Shown: piece after piece, positions 34,739-44,803 of the stretch
How positions within the stretch are numbered: the stretch's first letter is position 1
Layout: every line of letters begins with the position of its first letter
DNA from: Bog-159 sp049516155
Lineage (GTDB): Bacteria; Acidobacteriota; Terriglobia; Bryobacterales; Bryobacteraceae
Direction: 5' to 3'
Length of the DNA stretch: 64,000 nucleotides
NCBI GenBank assembly: GCA_049516155.1
Contig: JBEKTJ010000002.1
Span: 62,001 to 126,000 of the forward strand
Position numbers and translations under genes: made by a program
Notes under the pieces: model-generated
What the model saw: only the letters and a program-made list of their open reading frames with translations
Databases searched by the model: none
What the model was told of the DNA's origin: nothing

Positions 34739-35092
34739 TTGCCGGAGAAGAAGCTCGATCTATTACAAGGCACACTCGACCTGATGGTGCTACAGACGCT
34801 GACCGCCATGGGATCGCTGCATGGCTACGGAATCGCGCGGCGCATCGAACAGGCCAGCGGAGACGCCGTGCTGCTGAACCAGGGCACCATCTACGCTTCG
34901 CTGGTGCGGCTGCAGCAGCGCGGCTGGATCTCCGCAGAATGGGGCACGTCGGACAACAACCGCAAAGCCAAGTTCTATTCGATTACCAAGCGAGGCCGCA
35001 AGAAACTGACGGAGGATGCCGCCTATTGGGAAAGGCTCTCCGGCGTGATGGGACGTGTACTGGCCATGCAGCAAGAAGTTGGTGGCAAATGA
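34739..35092 (+). CDS. PadR-family regulator
   Basis: Winged-helix repressor of 117 residues beginning at TTG 34739, 10 bases after an AGGAG ribosome site. It reads MPEKKLDLLQGTLDLMVLQT, then HGYGIARRIEQAS, LNQGTIYASLVRLQQRGWIS and FYSITKRGRKKL, the standard PadR core. A longer reading from 34622 would translate the REP-like repeat and is rejected. Its stop overlaps the following (broken) ADOP gene by 4 bases, the normal padR-ADOP coupling. Confidence 0.9.
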   Translation: MPEKKLDLLQGTLDLMVLQTLTAMGSLHGYGIARRIEQASGDAVLLNQGTIYASLVRLQQRGWISAEWGTSDNNRKAKFYSITKRGRKKLTEDAAYWERLSGVMGRVLAMQQEVGGK

Positions 35093-37613
35093 GGGATGCG
35101 CTCCAGCAGGCACTCGCGCGGCTGCGATCCTTCTTCCGCAAAACACCCATGGATCGCGAGCTGGACGCGGAGATGGTCGCGCACCTGGCATTCGCCGTCG
35201 AGGAGAATCTGGGGCGGGGCCTCTCGTCCGAGGAAGCCAACCGCCAGGCTTTAGTTCGTTTCGGCGGCGTGGCGCAGTCGCAGGAGCTACATCGCGAAGC
35301 GCGCGGGTTGCCGGCCCTCGACCTGCTCCTGCAGGATCTGCGCTACGCATTCCGCACGCTGCGCCGCGACCGCGGATTTGCTTCAGTCGCCGTGCTGATC
35401 CTGGCCTTGGGCATCGGCGCCAATATCGCGGTCTTCAGCGTGGTGAACACCATCCTGCTACGGCCCCTGCCGTTTCGCAATCCGCAGCAGCTCGTGTGGA
35501 TGGCCAGCGACCGTGGAGTGGGCGGCCTGTCCGCCGTAACTTACACCGTGGCTGCCTACGAGGAGTTCCTGCACCACAATCGCTCCTTTCAAAACGTGAC
35601 CAGCTACGATCCGTACTTTGGCGATACGGATTACAAGCTGACTGGCCGCGGCGGGCCGCAGCAGGTCGCGGGTGTCGCGGTGGCCGGCGATTTCTTCCCC
35701 ACCTTGGGTGTCCAGCCTGCGCTGGGACGGCTGTTTACTCCTGAAGAGTGTCGGAAAGGAGGCCGCGCCGCGGTCTTGCTGAGCCACTTCTTCTGGCAAC
35801 GGCACTTCGCCGCGGATCCCGCCATCGTGGGGCAGGCAATCCTGCTGAACGACAGCCCCGTGACGGTGGTGGGCGTGCTTCCGGCTTCGTTTGATTTCGG
35901 TTCGGTCTTCGCGCCTGCATTGAAAACGGACATTTTCGTCCCGGGCATAATGGATGTCTTTCGCAATGAGGGGAACACGCTGGCTCTGTTAGGCCGTCTC
36001 AAGCCAGGTGTGACCGTGGCCCAGGCGCAGGCGGAGGTGGATGTCCTCATGCCGCAGATCAGAGCCGCACACAAGGACTGGTATGACGATTACGCAACGG
36101 CCATGACTGGGCTGCAAGACCACGTCAGCGGAAAGCTGCACCGCTCGCTCGTGGTGCTATGGTGCGCGGTGGGTTTGATTCTGCTGATCGTCTGCGTGAA
36201 TTTGTCAAACCTACTGCTCGCTCGCGCCGCCGCACGCAGTAAAGAGTTTGCCTTGCGCAGCGCGCTGGGCGCTCGCGGTCGCGATTACCGGGTATCTCGC
36301 GCGGCAGGGATCGATTGCGCTGCCTCTGCTGAACACCATCCGGGTAGACGGCGCAGCGCTGGGTTGGACGCTGCTGATCGCCCTGGCTGCAGCCATTCTG
36401 TTTGGTCTCGCCCCTAGCCTGAAAGTTTCCGGCGGCAATTTGCAGGATGCACTGAAGGATGCCGGCCACGGGATGAGTGCGGGCCGCAGACACGAACGCC
36501 TGCGTGCCATGCTGGTCGTCTCGGAAGTCGCGCTGGCCTGCCTCCTGCTGGTGGGCGCGGGTCTGTTGCTGCGCAGCTTTCTGCGCGTGCTGGACGTGGA
36601 TCTGGGATTCCAGCCCAGCCGCTCCGCCGCCATCAAGATCGACTACAACGATGCCGGCAAGCCCGAACGGCGCAGTGCGATCCTTCAGATCGGCGGGTGT
36701 TGCGGACATGCTACCACTCGACCGCAACCGGAGCGGGGGCCTGCGGGCGAAAGGACGGACTTACAGCGAGGGTCATGATCCGGGGGCGGCGTTCGAATAT
36801 GTCGTAACGCCGGGCTACTTGGGCGCCATCGGGATGCAATTGCGCGAAGGCCGTGACTTCAACTGGCAGGACATGCCGAAGAGTGAACGGGTCGTCATCA
36901 TTAATCAGACGGCCGCCCGCTGCCATTGGCCCGGCCAGGACCCACTCGGGCGCACCGCCCTGGTCAACGGAATGGATACGCGCGTGATCGGCGTGATCTC
37001 CGAGGTCCGTGAAAGCAGCGTGGAAGAAGGTTCCGGCATTGAGATGTACCTGCCCGAGACGCAGGCCGATCCGGAAGGAGCGGAGCTGGTAGTTCGCAGC
37101 CAGATGGCGCCCGAGACGCTGGTGTCGAGCCTGATGCGCACATTGCGCGGGTACAACCCCGAGCAGCCCGCCGCGGAATTCCGTCCGATCCAAAGTATCG
37201 TGGATCACGCAGTTTCGCCGCGCCGGTTTTTCGTGATACTGGTGGGCATTTTCGCCGGGCTGGGACTGCTACTGGCTTCGTTGGGCATTTACGGCGTCAT
37301 CTCGTATTCGGTGACCCGGCAGGCGCAGGAGATCGGCATTCGCATGGCGTTGGGCGCCTCGACGGAGCGCGTACAACTGGGCGTGATCGCGAGGACCATG
37401 CGGCTGGTGCTGGCCGGCCTCGCGGCCGGAACCATTACATCTCTGATTGCCGCCAGGTGGATCGCCGCACTGCTTTTCAAGACCGAACCCACCGATCCGG
37501 CGGCATTTGCGGCTACGGTTTTGTTGCTGAGCGCGGTGGCGTCGATCGCGGGATATATTCCTGCGCGCCGCGCTTCGCGCATCGACCCTATGGTTGCCCT
37601 GCGGGGCGACTGA
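35089..37613 (+). pseudogene. ADOP permease broken by two frameshifting deletions
   Basis: Begins normally (MRDALQQALARLRSFFRKTP, then the first helix VAVLILALGIGANIAVFSVV) and continues through the first MacB domain to EFALRSALGA near 36262. There the frame shifts and roughly 30-40 residues are missing before AVAITGYLARQGSIALPLLN. A second shift near 36690 drops part of the next domain between RRSAILQ and AGVADMLPLDRNRS. The end is intact (LLLASLGIYGVISYSVTRQA onwards, closing RIDPMVALRGD). No full-length permease can be made. Both junctions lie in GC-rich repeats. Confidence 0.88.
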
Positions 37614-37618
37614 AGCGT

Positions 37619-39057
37619 TCAGCGGTAGTCCAGCGGCGGCTTCTGTCCGGCCGGTATCTCGGACTTATAGGTCTTGCCCGCCATCTGGCGCGCGAAATCC
37701 TTCTTCGCGTCCTGAATCATTTGCGGATTCGAGAACAGATCCGCTCCCGTAAAGGCCAGCGCCTTGGCTGCTACCAGCATCCCTTTCTGGCCGATGCTCA
37801 TACCGGCGCACGCGACCGCTTGCCAGGTGTGCGGCGCCACTCCAGGCGCAAATGTGGCCGCGATGAAGCCGATGGTGGGGACATTCCAGCTCACATCGCC
37901 CACATCCGTGGAAGCGGCCGGCTCACTAGGATTGAACGGGCGCAAAGGCTGGATGGAAGCCGGCAATCCAGGATCCCCGGCACTGCCCGCGGGCAAACTC
38001 TTCTGCAATACCTCGGCGAAATGCTTCTCTTCCGCGGTATAGCGGAGCCCGCCGACCTCCTCCAGGTTCTTCTGTGCCACCCTTGCCAGCGCATCGTTGG
38101 CTACGATGTTGTTGTCACTGCCGAGTATCTTGACGTCCAGGCTTGTCTCGGTCATCAAGGCGGCTCCCTGGCCGATCTTCACAATGCGACCCCAGATGCC
38201 GTCGAGCGTGTCGAGCGACGGGCTGCGCGCATACAGAAAAAGTTCGGCCGTGTCGGGCACGATATTGGGCGCGGCGCCTCCGTTGCTGACGATGTAATGA
38301 ACGCGGGCATTGCTGGGGATATGCTCGCGCATGAATTCGATGCCGGTGCCCATCAGCATCACGGCGTCCAGCGCCGAACGGCCGCGATCGGGCGCGAAAG
38401 CGGCATGCGCCGCTACACCATGGAATAGGAACTTGGCGGATGTAATGGCCAGCGCGCCGCCATTCGCGACGGCATTGCGGTCAGCCGGCAGTGCAGGACC
38501 ACATCGACATCACGGAATAGTCCCGCACGGACCATGTAGACTTTGCCATCGCCACCCTCTTCGGCGGGCGTGCCGTAGTAACGCAGCGTTCCCGTCACGC
38601 GATTGGTTTCCATGTATTCTTTGAGGGCCACCGCCGCGAGGGCCGCTCCCGAACCCAGAAGATTGTGGCCGCAGCCATGGCCGGGACCTGCGGCTACCAG
38701 GGGGCTGCGATCCGGCAGGGCGGCTTGCGAGAGACCCGGCAGGGCGTCGAATTCACCCAGAATGCCGATGATGGGACTGCCCTGGCCGTAGGTAGCGATG
38801 AACGCGGTAGGCTCCTCAGCCACGCCGGCCTCGATGCGGAAACCGGCCTTCTTCAGATCGCGCTGCAACAAAGCCGAGCTCTTGTCTTCGTGATAGCCCA
38901 GCTCCGCGTATTCCCAGATTGTCTTGGACGCTTGGGTATACTCGGCGCTGTGACGATCGAGGAGTGCTTCGATCTGTTTGTGTGGGGAGGAAGGCTGGCC
39001 GGCGGCGATTAGCGCGGCGGCAAGTAGAAGAAGGGAAGGTCTCTCAGGACGCACCAT
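37619..39057 (-). pseudogene. Frameshifted secreted M20 amidohydrolase (AbgB-like)
   Basis: Metal-dependent amidohydrolase of the M20 family (aminobenzoyl-glutamate/indole-acetyl amino-acid hydrolase type). The first part, after a signal peptide (PSLLLLAAALIAAG), has TIWEYAELGYHEDKSS, IGILGEFDALPGLSQ and the metal motif GPGHGCGHN. At about 38490 the frame is lost where HWHP should follow DVDVVLH; four bases appear to be missing. The second part continues in another frame (AFAPDRGRSALDAVMLMG, VPDTAELFLYARSPS, STDVGDVSWNVPT) to the stop at 37619. A single small deletion explains the break. It ends 6 bases from the convergent ADOP pseudogene. Confidence 0.85.
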
Positions 39058-39137
39058 CAAAATAGTCTACCAGCGGGTATTGTGGGGCGGCCAATCTTGG
39101 GCGCAGCCGTTATTACAGGCGGCCTGAGCCGGAAATG

Positions 39138-39212
39138 ACCCTTCTGGCAGGATACGTCACGGCAGAACGAGCCACACGTGTCGATCCCATGCGCGCACTG
39201 CGGTGGGGTGAG
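39138..39212 (+). pseudogene. Terminal scrap of an ADOP permease
   Basis: About 25 codons reading LLAGYVTAERATRVDPMRAL then RWGE match the end of ADOP proteins (compare RIDPMVALRGD and RTDPIIALRYE nearby). Nothing upstream in this frame belongs to the family, so the rest has been deleted. It lies between the broken M20 gene and the next ADOP gene. Confidence 0.65.
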
Positions 39213-39230
39213 TCCGGCCATGCCCGCCGC

Positions 39231-41984
39231 CTACTCATAGCGCAAGGCGATTATGGGGTCGGTCCGCATGGCGCGTTTGGCCGGGATGTAACACGCAGCG
39301 GTGGCCACCAGCGTCACGAGTACGGCGACGCCGGCGAAGGTCACGGGGTCTACGGCGCTGACGCCAAACAGCAGGCTGCGCATGAGCTGCGTCAGCCCCA
39401 GCGCCGCGAACACGCCAACTCCAACGCCAATCGCGGTGAGGCGCGCTCCTTCTCCCAAGATCAGGCGCACCACGTCGCCCGGTTGCGCACCGAGAGCCAT
39501 CCGAATGCCCAATTCGCGGGTGCGCTGCGAGACGGAATAAGAAAGCAGTCCATACAGCCCGACCATCGCCAGAATCAGCGCCAGCCCGGCGAAGCTCCCG
39601 ATTAACAAGGAGGGGTAGCGGCGGAGAAAAACCGAGGGCGACTGCGCGATGATCTGATCCATGGTCGCCGGGGCAATCAGAATCAATTGGGGATCCGTAT
39701 TCCGCAGGACGACGCGGACAGCGCCGGTCAGGCCGGCTGGATCGCTTGCGGTGCGCACTGTATAAGTGATGAACGGACTCACATCCTGGAGGTACGGCGC
39801 GAAGAGAATCGGTTCATTGGCGCTGTCCAAACCGGCGTCTGCAATGTCTCCGACCACGCCGACGATCTGGCGGAACGGTTGCGTGGCTGAGTAAGTAAAT
39901 TTAATGCGTTTTCCGATGGGGTTCTCATTCGGAAGATTTCGCTTGACCCACGCCTGGTTGACGATGACGCGCATAGGCGTGGAGGCGTTATCTTCGGAAT
40001 CGCTGAAAAAGCGGCCCTCGACGAGCGGAATTCCCATGATGGAAAAGTAGCCGGAGGAGACGTCGCGGATATTGCATTCATTCTCCTGGCCCGTGGCCGT
40101 GGGATGGCCTTCAATCGCGAAGCGGATGGTGTTGCCACCGCCGGTGAGCGGAACGACGCTGGTGGATGCTATTCCCACAACCCCCGGCAGAGCGCCAATG
40201 CGATTGGTGAACGCCCGGTCGAAACGGACGGCGTCGGCATCTTTGGGGTACGAACCCGGCAGCAGGAATATCGAGAAGGTCAGGAGGCGCCCGGTGGCGA
40301 AGCCGGGATTGCGATCGAGCAGTGCCGTAAGGCTCTTCACCATCAAGCCCGCGCCGACCAGCAGTACCAGCGAGAAGGCAATCTCCGCGATCGCCAGCGC
40401 GTGGCGGAGCCGCGTACGAATTCCCCCCGCCGATCCGCGGCTTTCGTCCTTCAGCGTCGCGCCCACGTTACTATTGAACAGCTCGAGCGCGGGCGCCAGG
40501 CCGAAGGCGACAGCGGTGCAGATCATGGTCCCGAACAGAAATGCCAGCACCACGGGATCGACACGGGCGTCGCGCAGGAATGGCGTCGAATCGAGCAGGG
40601 CCTGGGGTATCGCGGCAATGAGCAGCTTCGTTCCCCACACCGCGATGAACAGGCCGAGCACGGCTCCTGCCGAAGCGAGGATCAAGCTTTCGGCCAGGAG
40701 CTGCAAAGTCAACCGGCCGCGGCCGGCCCCGAGTGCGATGCGCACCGCGAATTCCCGCCGCCGGCCCGCCGCCCGCGCCATCAGCAGATTGGCGACATTG
40801 GCGCAAGCAATCAGCAGCACAAAACCCACGGCGCCGAACAGCACCATCAGCAGTGGCCGCACTCGACCGACGATGCGATCTCGCAGCGGAACCATCACGA
40901 TCCGAATCGCGCCGTTTTGATGCGGGTAAGCGGCGGCAAGGCGCGAATTGATCAGGTCCATTTCGGACCTAGCCTGCACGGGAGTGGCGCGCGGAGCCAG
41001 GCGGCCGATGACGCGCATCCAGCGGAGGCTGCGCCGTGTGGCCATTTGCGGAGTGATATGCAGGGGCACCCAGATCTGCGCGTTCCCTCGCGGCGCGAAT
41101 TCAAACTGGGGAGGAAGAACGCCGACGATGGTGACGCTATTGGAGTCAAGCTGGATGGAGCGGCCGACGACCTTCGGATCCGCGCCGAACCGGGTTCTCC
41201 ACAAACGATAGTCGAGGATGGCGACATAGGGGCCGGCAGCGGCCTCTTCGCCGGCCTGGAAATCGCGTCCGAGCAGCGGTTTGACGCCGAGGGTGGAGAA
41301 GAAATTGGTTGTCGTCTGCGCGGCGAAGACAGTCTCCGCCTCGCCCGCGCCGCGCAGCGTGAAACCGTCTCCCGTGAACCCGGCGAACGATCCAAAGGTT
41401 TTCGACTGTGTCCTCCAGTCGAGGTAGTCGGGGTTAGATACGTTCCACGAGTCCAGGCTCAGGCTGTCGGATAATCCCTCTTGGCCGCGCACTTCGCCGA
41501 TGGTGATCAGTCGGTCGGGCTGGGCATACGGCAGCGGCCGGAGCAAGGCGGCGTGGACCACCGAAAAGATGGCCGTATTGGCGCCCATCCCGAGGGCCAA
41601 AGTGAGAACAGCGATCGCGGCGAAGCCTGGCGACTGGCATTGGGTGCGGAAGCCGAAGCGCAGGTCCCGCGCGAGATTCTCAATGAGCGTTACACGGCGC
41701 ATATCGCGACATTCCTCCTGATATTGAGCCAGACCTCCGATCGCGCGCAACGCGGCCCTGCGGGCTTCGTCAGGCGCCAAGCCGGAGGCAGGGTTCTCCT
41801 CGATCTGCCGGTCGAGATGTAAGCGAAGTTCGGCTTCAAGCTCGCATTCCACCCCGCGCCGGCAGAACAGCGAACGAAGACGCAGACGGACTTTGCGCAA
41901 AGCTCGCACCTCAAACCTACCGGACCACCAGGCCGATCGCACCCGAGAGGCGGCTCCTTGGACCACATCGGTGGGCTTGGCCAT
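39231..41984 (-). CDS. ADOP-type MacB-like ABC permease
   Basis: 917 residues, the longest ADOP here. It has an N-terminal helical extension (ECELEAELRLHLDRQIEENP), then the first helix (FAAIAVLTLALGMGANTAIF), a MacB domain and a helix set (LFGAVGFVLLIACANVANLL). A second MacB unit follows, ending MVGLYGLLSYSVSQRTRELG and AMRTDPIIALRYE. No ATPase partner is encoded nearby. The gene runs opposite to the padR-linked copies; no PadR gene precedes it. The start at ATG 41984 is the furthest upstream and could be later. Confidence 0.92.
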   Translation of the reverse strand: MAKPTDVVQGAASRVRSAWWSGRFEVRALRKVRLRLRSLFCRRGVECELEAELRLHLDRQIEENPASGLAPDEARRAALRAIGGLAQYQEECRDMRRVTLIENLARDLRFGFRTQCQSPGFAAIAVLTLALGMGANTAIFSVVHAALLRPLPYAQPDRLITIGEVRGQEGLSDSLSLDSWNVSNPDYLDWRTQSKTFGSFAGFTGDGFTLRGAGEAETVFAAQTTTNFFSTLGVKPLLGRDFQAGEEAAAGPYVAILDYRLWRTRFGADPKVVGRSIQLDSNSVTIVGVLPPQFEFAPRGNAQIWVPLHITPQMATRRSLRWMRVIGRLAPRATPVQARSEMDLINSRLAAAYPHQNGAIRIVMVPLRDRIVGRVRPLLMVLFGAVGFVLLIACANVANLLMARAAGRRREFAVRIALGAGRGRLTLQLLAESLILASAGAVLGLFIAVWGTKLLIAAIPQALLDSTPFLRDARVDPVVLAFLFGTMICTAVAFGLAPALELFNSNVGATLKDESRGSAGGIRTRLRHALAIAEIAFSLVLLVGAGLMVKSLTALLDRNPGFATGRLLTFSIFLLPGSYPKDADAVRFDRAFTNRIGALPGVVGIASTSVVPLTGGGNTIRFAIEGHPTATGQENECNIRDVSSGYFSIMGIPLVEGRFFSDSEDNASTPMRVIVNQAWVKRNLPNENPIGKRIKFTYSATQPFRQIVGVVGDIADAGLDSANEPILFAPYLQDVSPFITYTVRTASDPAGLTGAVRVVLRNTDPQLILIAPATMDQIIAQSPSVFLRRYPSLLIGSFAGLALILAMVGLYGLLSYSVSQRTRELGIRMALGAQPGDVVRLILGEGARLTAIGVGVGVFAALGLTQLMRSLLFGVSAVDPVTFAGVAVLVTLVATAACYIPAKRAMRTDPIIALRYE

Positions 41985-42083
41985 ACGCCTAGATTATCCG
42001 CAATTGTAGACGATCATGGCATCGATTGGTTAGCCGGCTCCGGCAAGGATTTCGAGCGAAGCTATCGGCCTCCGGCTTCTATC

Positions 42084-42542
42084 TCAAATGGTGCTGCGGC
42101 GCTGCTCGCGCGCGGCCATTTGGGCCAGTTCGTCGCAACGGTTGTTGTCGGTGTGGGATGCGTGCCCCTTGGTCCAGGACCAGGTGGTCTTATGCACGGC
42201 CGCCGCTTCATCCAACTCCTCCCAGAGGTCCCGATTGACCACCGGCTTCTTCTCTTTGGTGGTCCAGTTGCGAAGCTTCCAGTTATGCACCCAAGTGGTG
42301 ATGCCGTTCTTCACATACTCCGAGTCGGTGACAACTTCCACTTCACACGGTTCTTTCAGCGCCTTTAGGCCTTCGATGGCGGCGGTCAGTTCCATACGAT
42401 TGTTGGTGGTGTGCGGTGCGTATCCGTATAGCTCGCGCTTATGTTCGTTGTAGCGAAGGATGCACGCCCAGCCGCCACGGCCGGGGTTGCCTAGACAGGA
42501 GCCGTCAGTGACGATCTTGACCTTCTTCACCGGACTCTTCAC
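42084..42542 (-). CDS. rnhA: Ribonuclease HI
   Basis: Cleaves the RNA strand of RNA-DNA hybrids, 152 residues, standard length. The catalytic acids are visible: Asp in IVTDGSCLGNPG, Glu in NNRMELTAAIEGL, Asp in EVVTDSEYVKNGI and the last Asp in NNRCDELAQMAA. The conserved His is in WTKGHASH. It starts 6 bases after the end of the upstream dihydrouridine synthase gene and is probably co-transcribed with it. Confidence 0.97.
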   Translation of the reverse strand: MKSPVKKVKIVTDGSCLGNPGRGGWACILRYNEHKRELYGYAPHTTNNRMELTAAIEGLKALKEPCEVEVVTDSEYVKNGITTWVHNWKLRNWTTKEKKPVVNRDLWEELDEAAAVHKTTWSWTKGHASHTDNNRCDELAQMAAREQRRSTI

Positions 42543-42547
42543 CGGGC

Positions 42548-43558
42548 TCAGGCGGCCACCATTTCACGGTTGAAGAACTCGTCCACCAACTCCAGGATCT
42601 TGGCGCCTTCCATCTCACGATATACGGCAGCCCGCAACTGCGCGCCGTGCCGCACGCCATGCGTGAAGTACGTGGCAAACTGCTTCATTTTGCCCACGCA
42701 ATCCGGCTCCTGCCGTTCGATCAGCATAGCGTAGTAAGTGCGCATCATCCGGTAGCGATCCTGGTGACTGGGCTGATCGTAAGTGCCAGTCGCGAGATAC
42801 TGCGCGATCTGGCGGAAGATCCACGGATTGGACGATGCCGCGCGGCCGATCATGACCGCGTCGCAGTTGGTCTGGGCCACCATGCCGACGGCGTCTTCCG
42901 GCGAGTTGATATCGCCGTTTCCGATCACCGGAATGCGCACGGCGGCCTTTACTTCGGCGATGCGCGTCCAATCCGCTTGGCCGCTATAGCCTTGCTCGCG
43001 GGTGCGCGGATGCAGCGCCAGCGCCGCCACTCCGCAATCCTCAGCCAGGCGCGCCAGACGGACTGCGACCAGTTCCCGATCGCTCCAACCGGCGCGGAAC
43101 TTGATGGTCAGCGGAATGGAGATGGCCGCGCGCACCTCGCGCAGCAGCCGTTCCACGAGTGGAAGGTCGCGCAGCAGGCCGGAGCCGCCGTTGCATTTCA
43201 CAACCTTGTTCACGGGGCAGCCGAAGTTGAGATCCACCACGTCGAAACCCAGATCCTGGCAGACGCGGGCGGCATCGGCCATGACAGCGGGGTCGGCGCC
43301 GAACAACTGCGCGGTGATGGGCCGCTCCACCGGATCGAAGGCCAGATACTTCAGCAGCGTGCGAGTGGGCTTGCGCGCGCGCAACGAAGCGCTGACACCG
43401 TGCGAACTGGTGAATTCGGTCATCAACAGGCCGCAACCGCCCAGGTTGCGAATGAAGCGGCGGAACACAGTGTCGGTGACACCGGCCATAGGGGCCAGCA
43501 CGGTAGCCGGAGCTACGCGCACCGGTCCGATTGCGAATTGGGCTGGGAAGTGGAACAT
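42548..43558 (-). CDS. dusB: tRNA-dihydrouridine synthase (DusB-type)
   Basis: FMN-dependent enzyme that reduces uridine to dihydrouridine in tRNA D-loops, 336 residues. Motifs: ATVLAPMAGVTDTVFRRFIR at the FMN site, FDVVDLNFGCPVNKVVKCN with the catalytic cysteine region, then LALHPRTREQGYSGQADW and IPVIGNGDINSPEDA, followed by AVMIGRAASSNPWIF. The C-terminal helical domain is complete. DusB versus other Dus classes is judged from overall layout. Confidence 0.93.
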   Translation of the reverse strand: MFHFPAQFAIGPVRVAPATVLAPMAGVTDTVFRRFIRNLGGCGLLMTEFTSSHGVSASLRARKPTRTLLKYLAFDPVERPITAQLFGADPAVMADAARVCQDLGFDVVDLNFGCPVNKVVKCNGGSGLLRDLPLVERLLREVRAAISIPLTIKFRAGWSDRELVAVRLARLAEDCGVAALALHPRTREQGYSGQADWTRIAEVKAAVRIPVIGNGDINSPEDAVGMVAQTNCDAVMIGRAASSNPWIFRQIAQYLATGTYDQPSHQDRYRMMRTYYAMLIERQEPDCVGKMKQFATYFTHGVRHGAQLRAAVYREMEGAKILELVDEFFNREMVAA

Positions 43559-43654
43559 CGCCTGGATTACCTATTTTACCTGTTTTGTCCGGCGGTACAC
43601 TGGAAACGGAAGCGCGTGCCGGTTCGTCCGACGGAATAGGGATATACGGACCAG

Positions 43655-44641
43655 ATGAAACCACTTCAAATAGGACTGCTCGTACTGGTTGGGGCACTGG
43701 GTGGCGCCCTGATTATGAAGTTCACCCAGCGGCCGAAGCAGGTTGCCGCTCCGGTTTCGATTGCAAGCGCCGCCCCGGCGCCTGCGCCAGTAGCCTCAGC
43801 GCCAGCCCCTACCCCCTTAGAAAGCGCCCCACCCGCCGCGACACCCGCGCCGGAAGTTTCCGCGCCAAAGGAGACGCCGGCCAAAGTTGTGAAGATGCCG
43901 CACCACTCACAACCGATGCTGCGGACACCATCCGCTGTGGCTCCAACTGTGACTACACCTGCGATCAAGGTCGCCCAGAATCAGCCGCCTGCGGATCCGG
44001 CGCCTGCCGCACCGCCGATCCAGGAATCCGCTGCACCTCCGATGAACCCCGAGCCGGCTCCCGCTCCCATAGCGCCTCCAGCGCCCGTTACCGAAGCGGT
44101 GGCTCCGCCGGCCCCCTCGGTCACCTTGCAGACGGGCATGACATTGCCGGTGCGCCTGGGTGAAAGCCTTTCGAGCGAACACAATCAGGCTGGCGACACA
44201 TTCACAGGCACGCTGGATGCGCCCCTCTCCGCGGGCGGATTCGTGATCGCCGAGAAAGGCGCACACGTCGAAGGCCGCGTGGCGGAGGCGCAGAAATCCA
44301 ACGTAAAAGGTAAAGCCACGCTAGCGCTGGAACTGACCAAACTGACTACGTCCGACGGGCAGCATGTGGACATAAAGACCGAGACCCTTCGGAAGCAATC
44401 CGAGAACATGGCCACCGGAGACCAAGTGGGAATTGTGGCCGCCGCGGCGGGCATAGGAGCCATCATCGGGGCGCTTGCCGGAGGCGGCAAGGGCGCTGCC
44501 ATAGGCGCGGGCGCGGGTGGTGCGGCGGGCGGCGGCGGAGTTGTGGCCACCCGCAATAAAGCGGTTACGCTGCCGACGGAGTCCAAGATCAGCTTTCGCC
44601 TGAGCGCGCCGGTTACTATTACCGAGCAGTTAAACCGGTAG
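43655..44641 (+). CDS. Membrane-anchored, Pro/Ala-rich glycine-zipper protein
   Basis: 328 residues, function unknown. An N-terminal anchor (LQIGLLVLVGALGGALIMKF) is followed by about 120 residues of Ala/Pro-rich linker able to span the periplasm. A globular domain (LQTGMTLPVRLGESLSSEHN, then GDTFTGTLDAPLSAGG) comes next. A glycine-zipper helix pair (GIVAAAAGIGAIIGALAGGG and the following GAGAGG run) and a last strand (ESKISFRLSAPVTI) close it. Similar proteins occur in Acidobacteria. It is divergent from the dus gene. Confidence 0.75.
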   Translation: MKPLQIGLLVLVGALGGALIMKFTQRPKQVAAPVSIASAAPAPAPVASAPAPTPLESAPPAATPAPEVSAPKETPAKVVKMPHHSQPMLRTPSAVAPTVTTPAIKVAQNQPPADPAPAAPPIQESAAPPMNPEPAPAPIAPPAPVTEAVAPPAPSVTLQTGMTLPVRLGESLSSEHNQAGDTFTGTLDAPLSAGGFVIAEKGAHVEGRVAEAQKSNVKGKATLALELTKLTTSDGQHVDIKTETLRKQSENMATGDQVGIVAAAAGIGAIIGALAGGGKGAAIGAGAGGAAGGGGVVATRNKAVTLPTESKISFRLSAPVTITEQLNR

Positions 44642-44803
44642 CCCACAATTGTCTATCTTTCGATAGCACTTACTTCCCTGTAGATTCATGCCACACTATC
44701 AACGTGGAATCGGGCCGAAGGCTGCCGCAAATTCGGCGGGGGTTCTATGTCGTCGACTGCACACGAGCCACCCTATTCCCGGACAAATCGGCAAGGCACG
44801 CAG

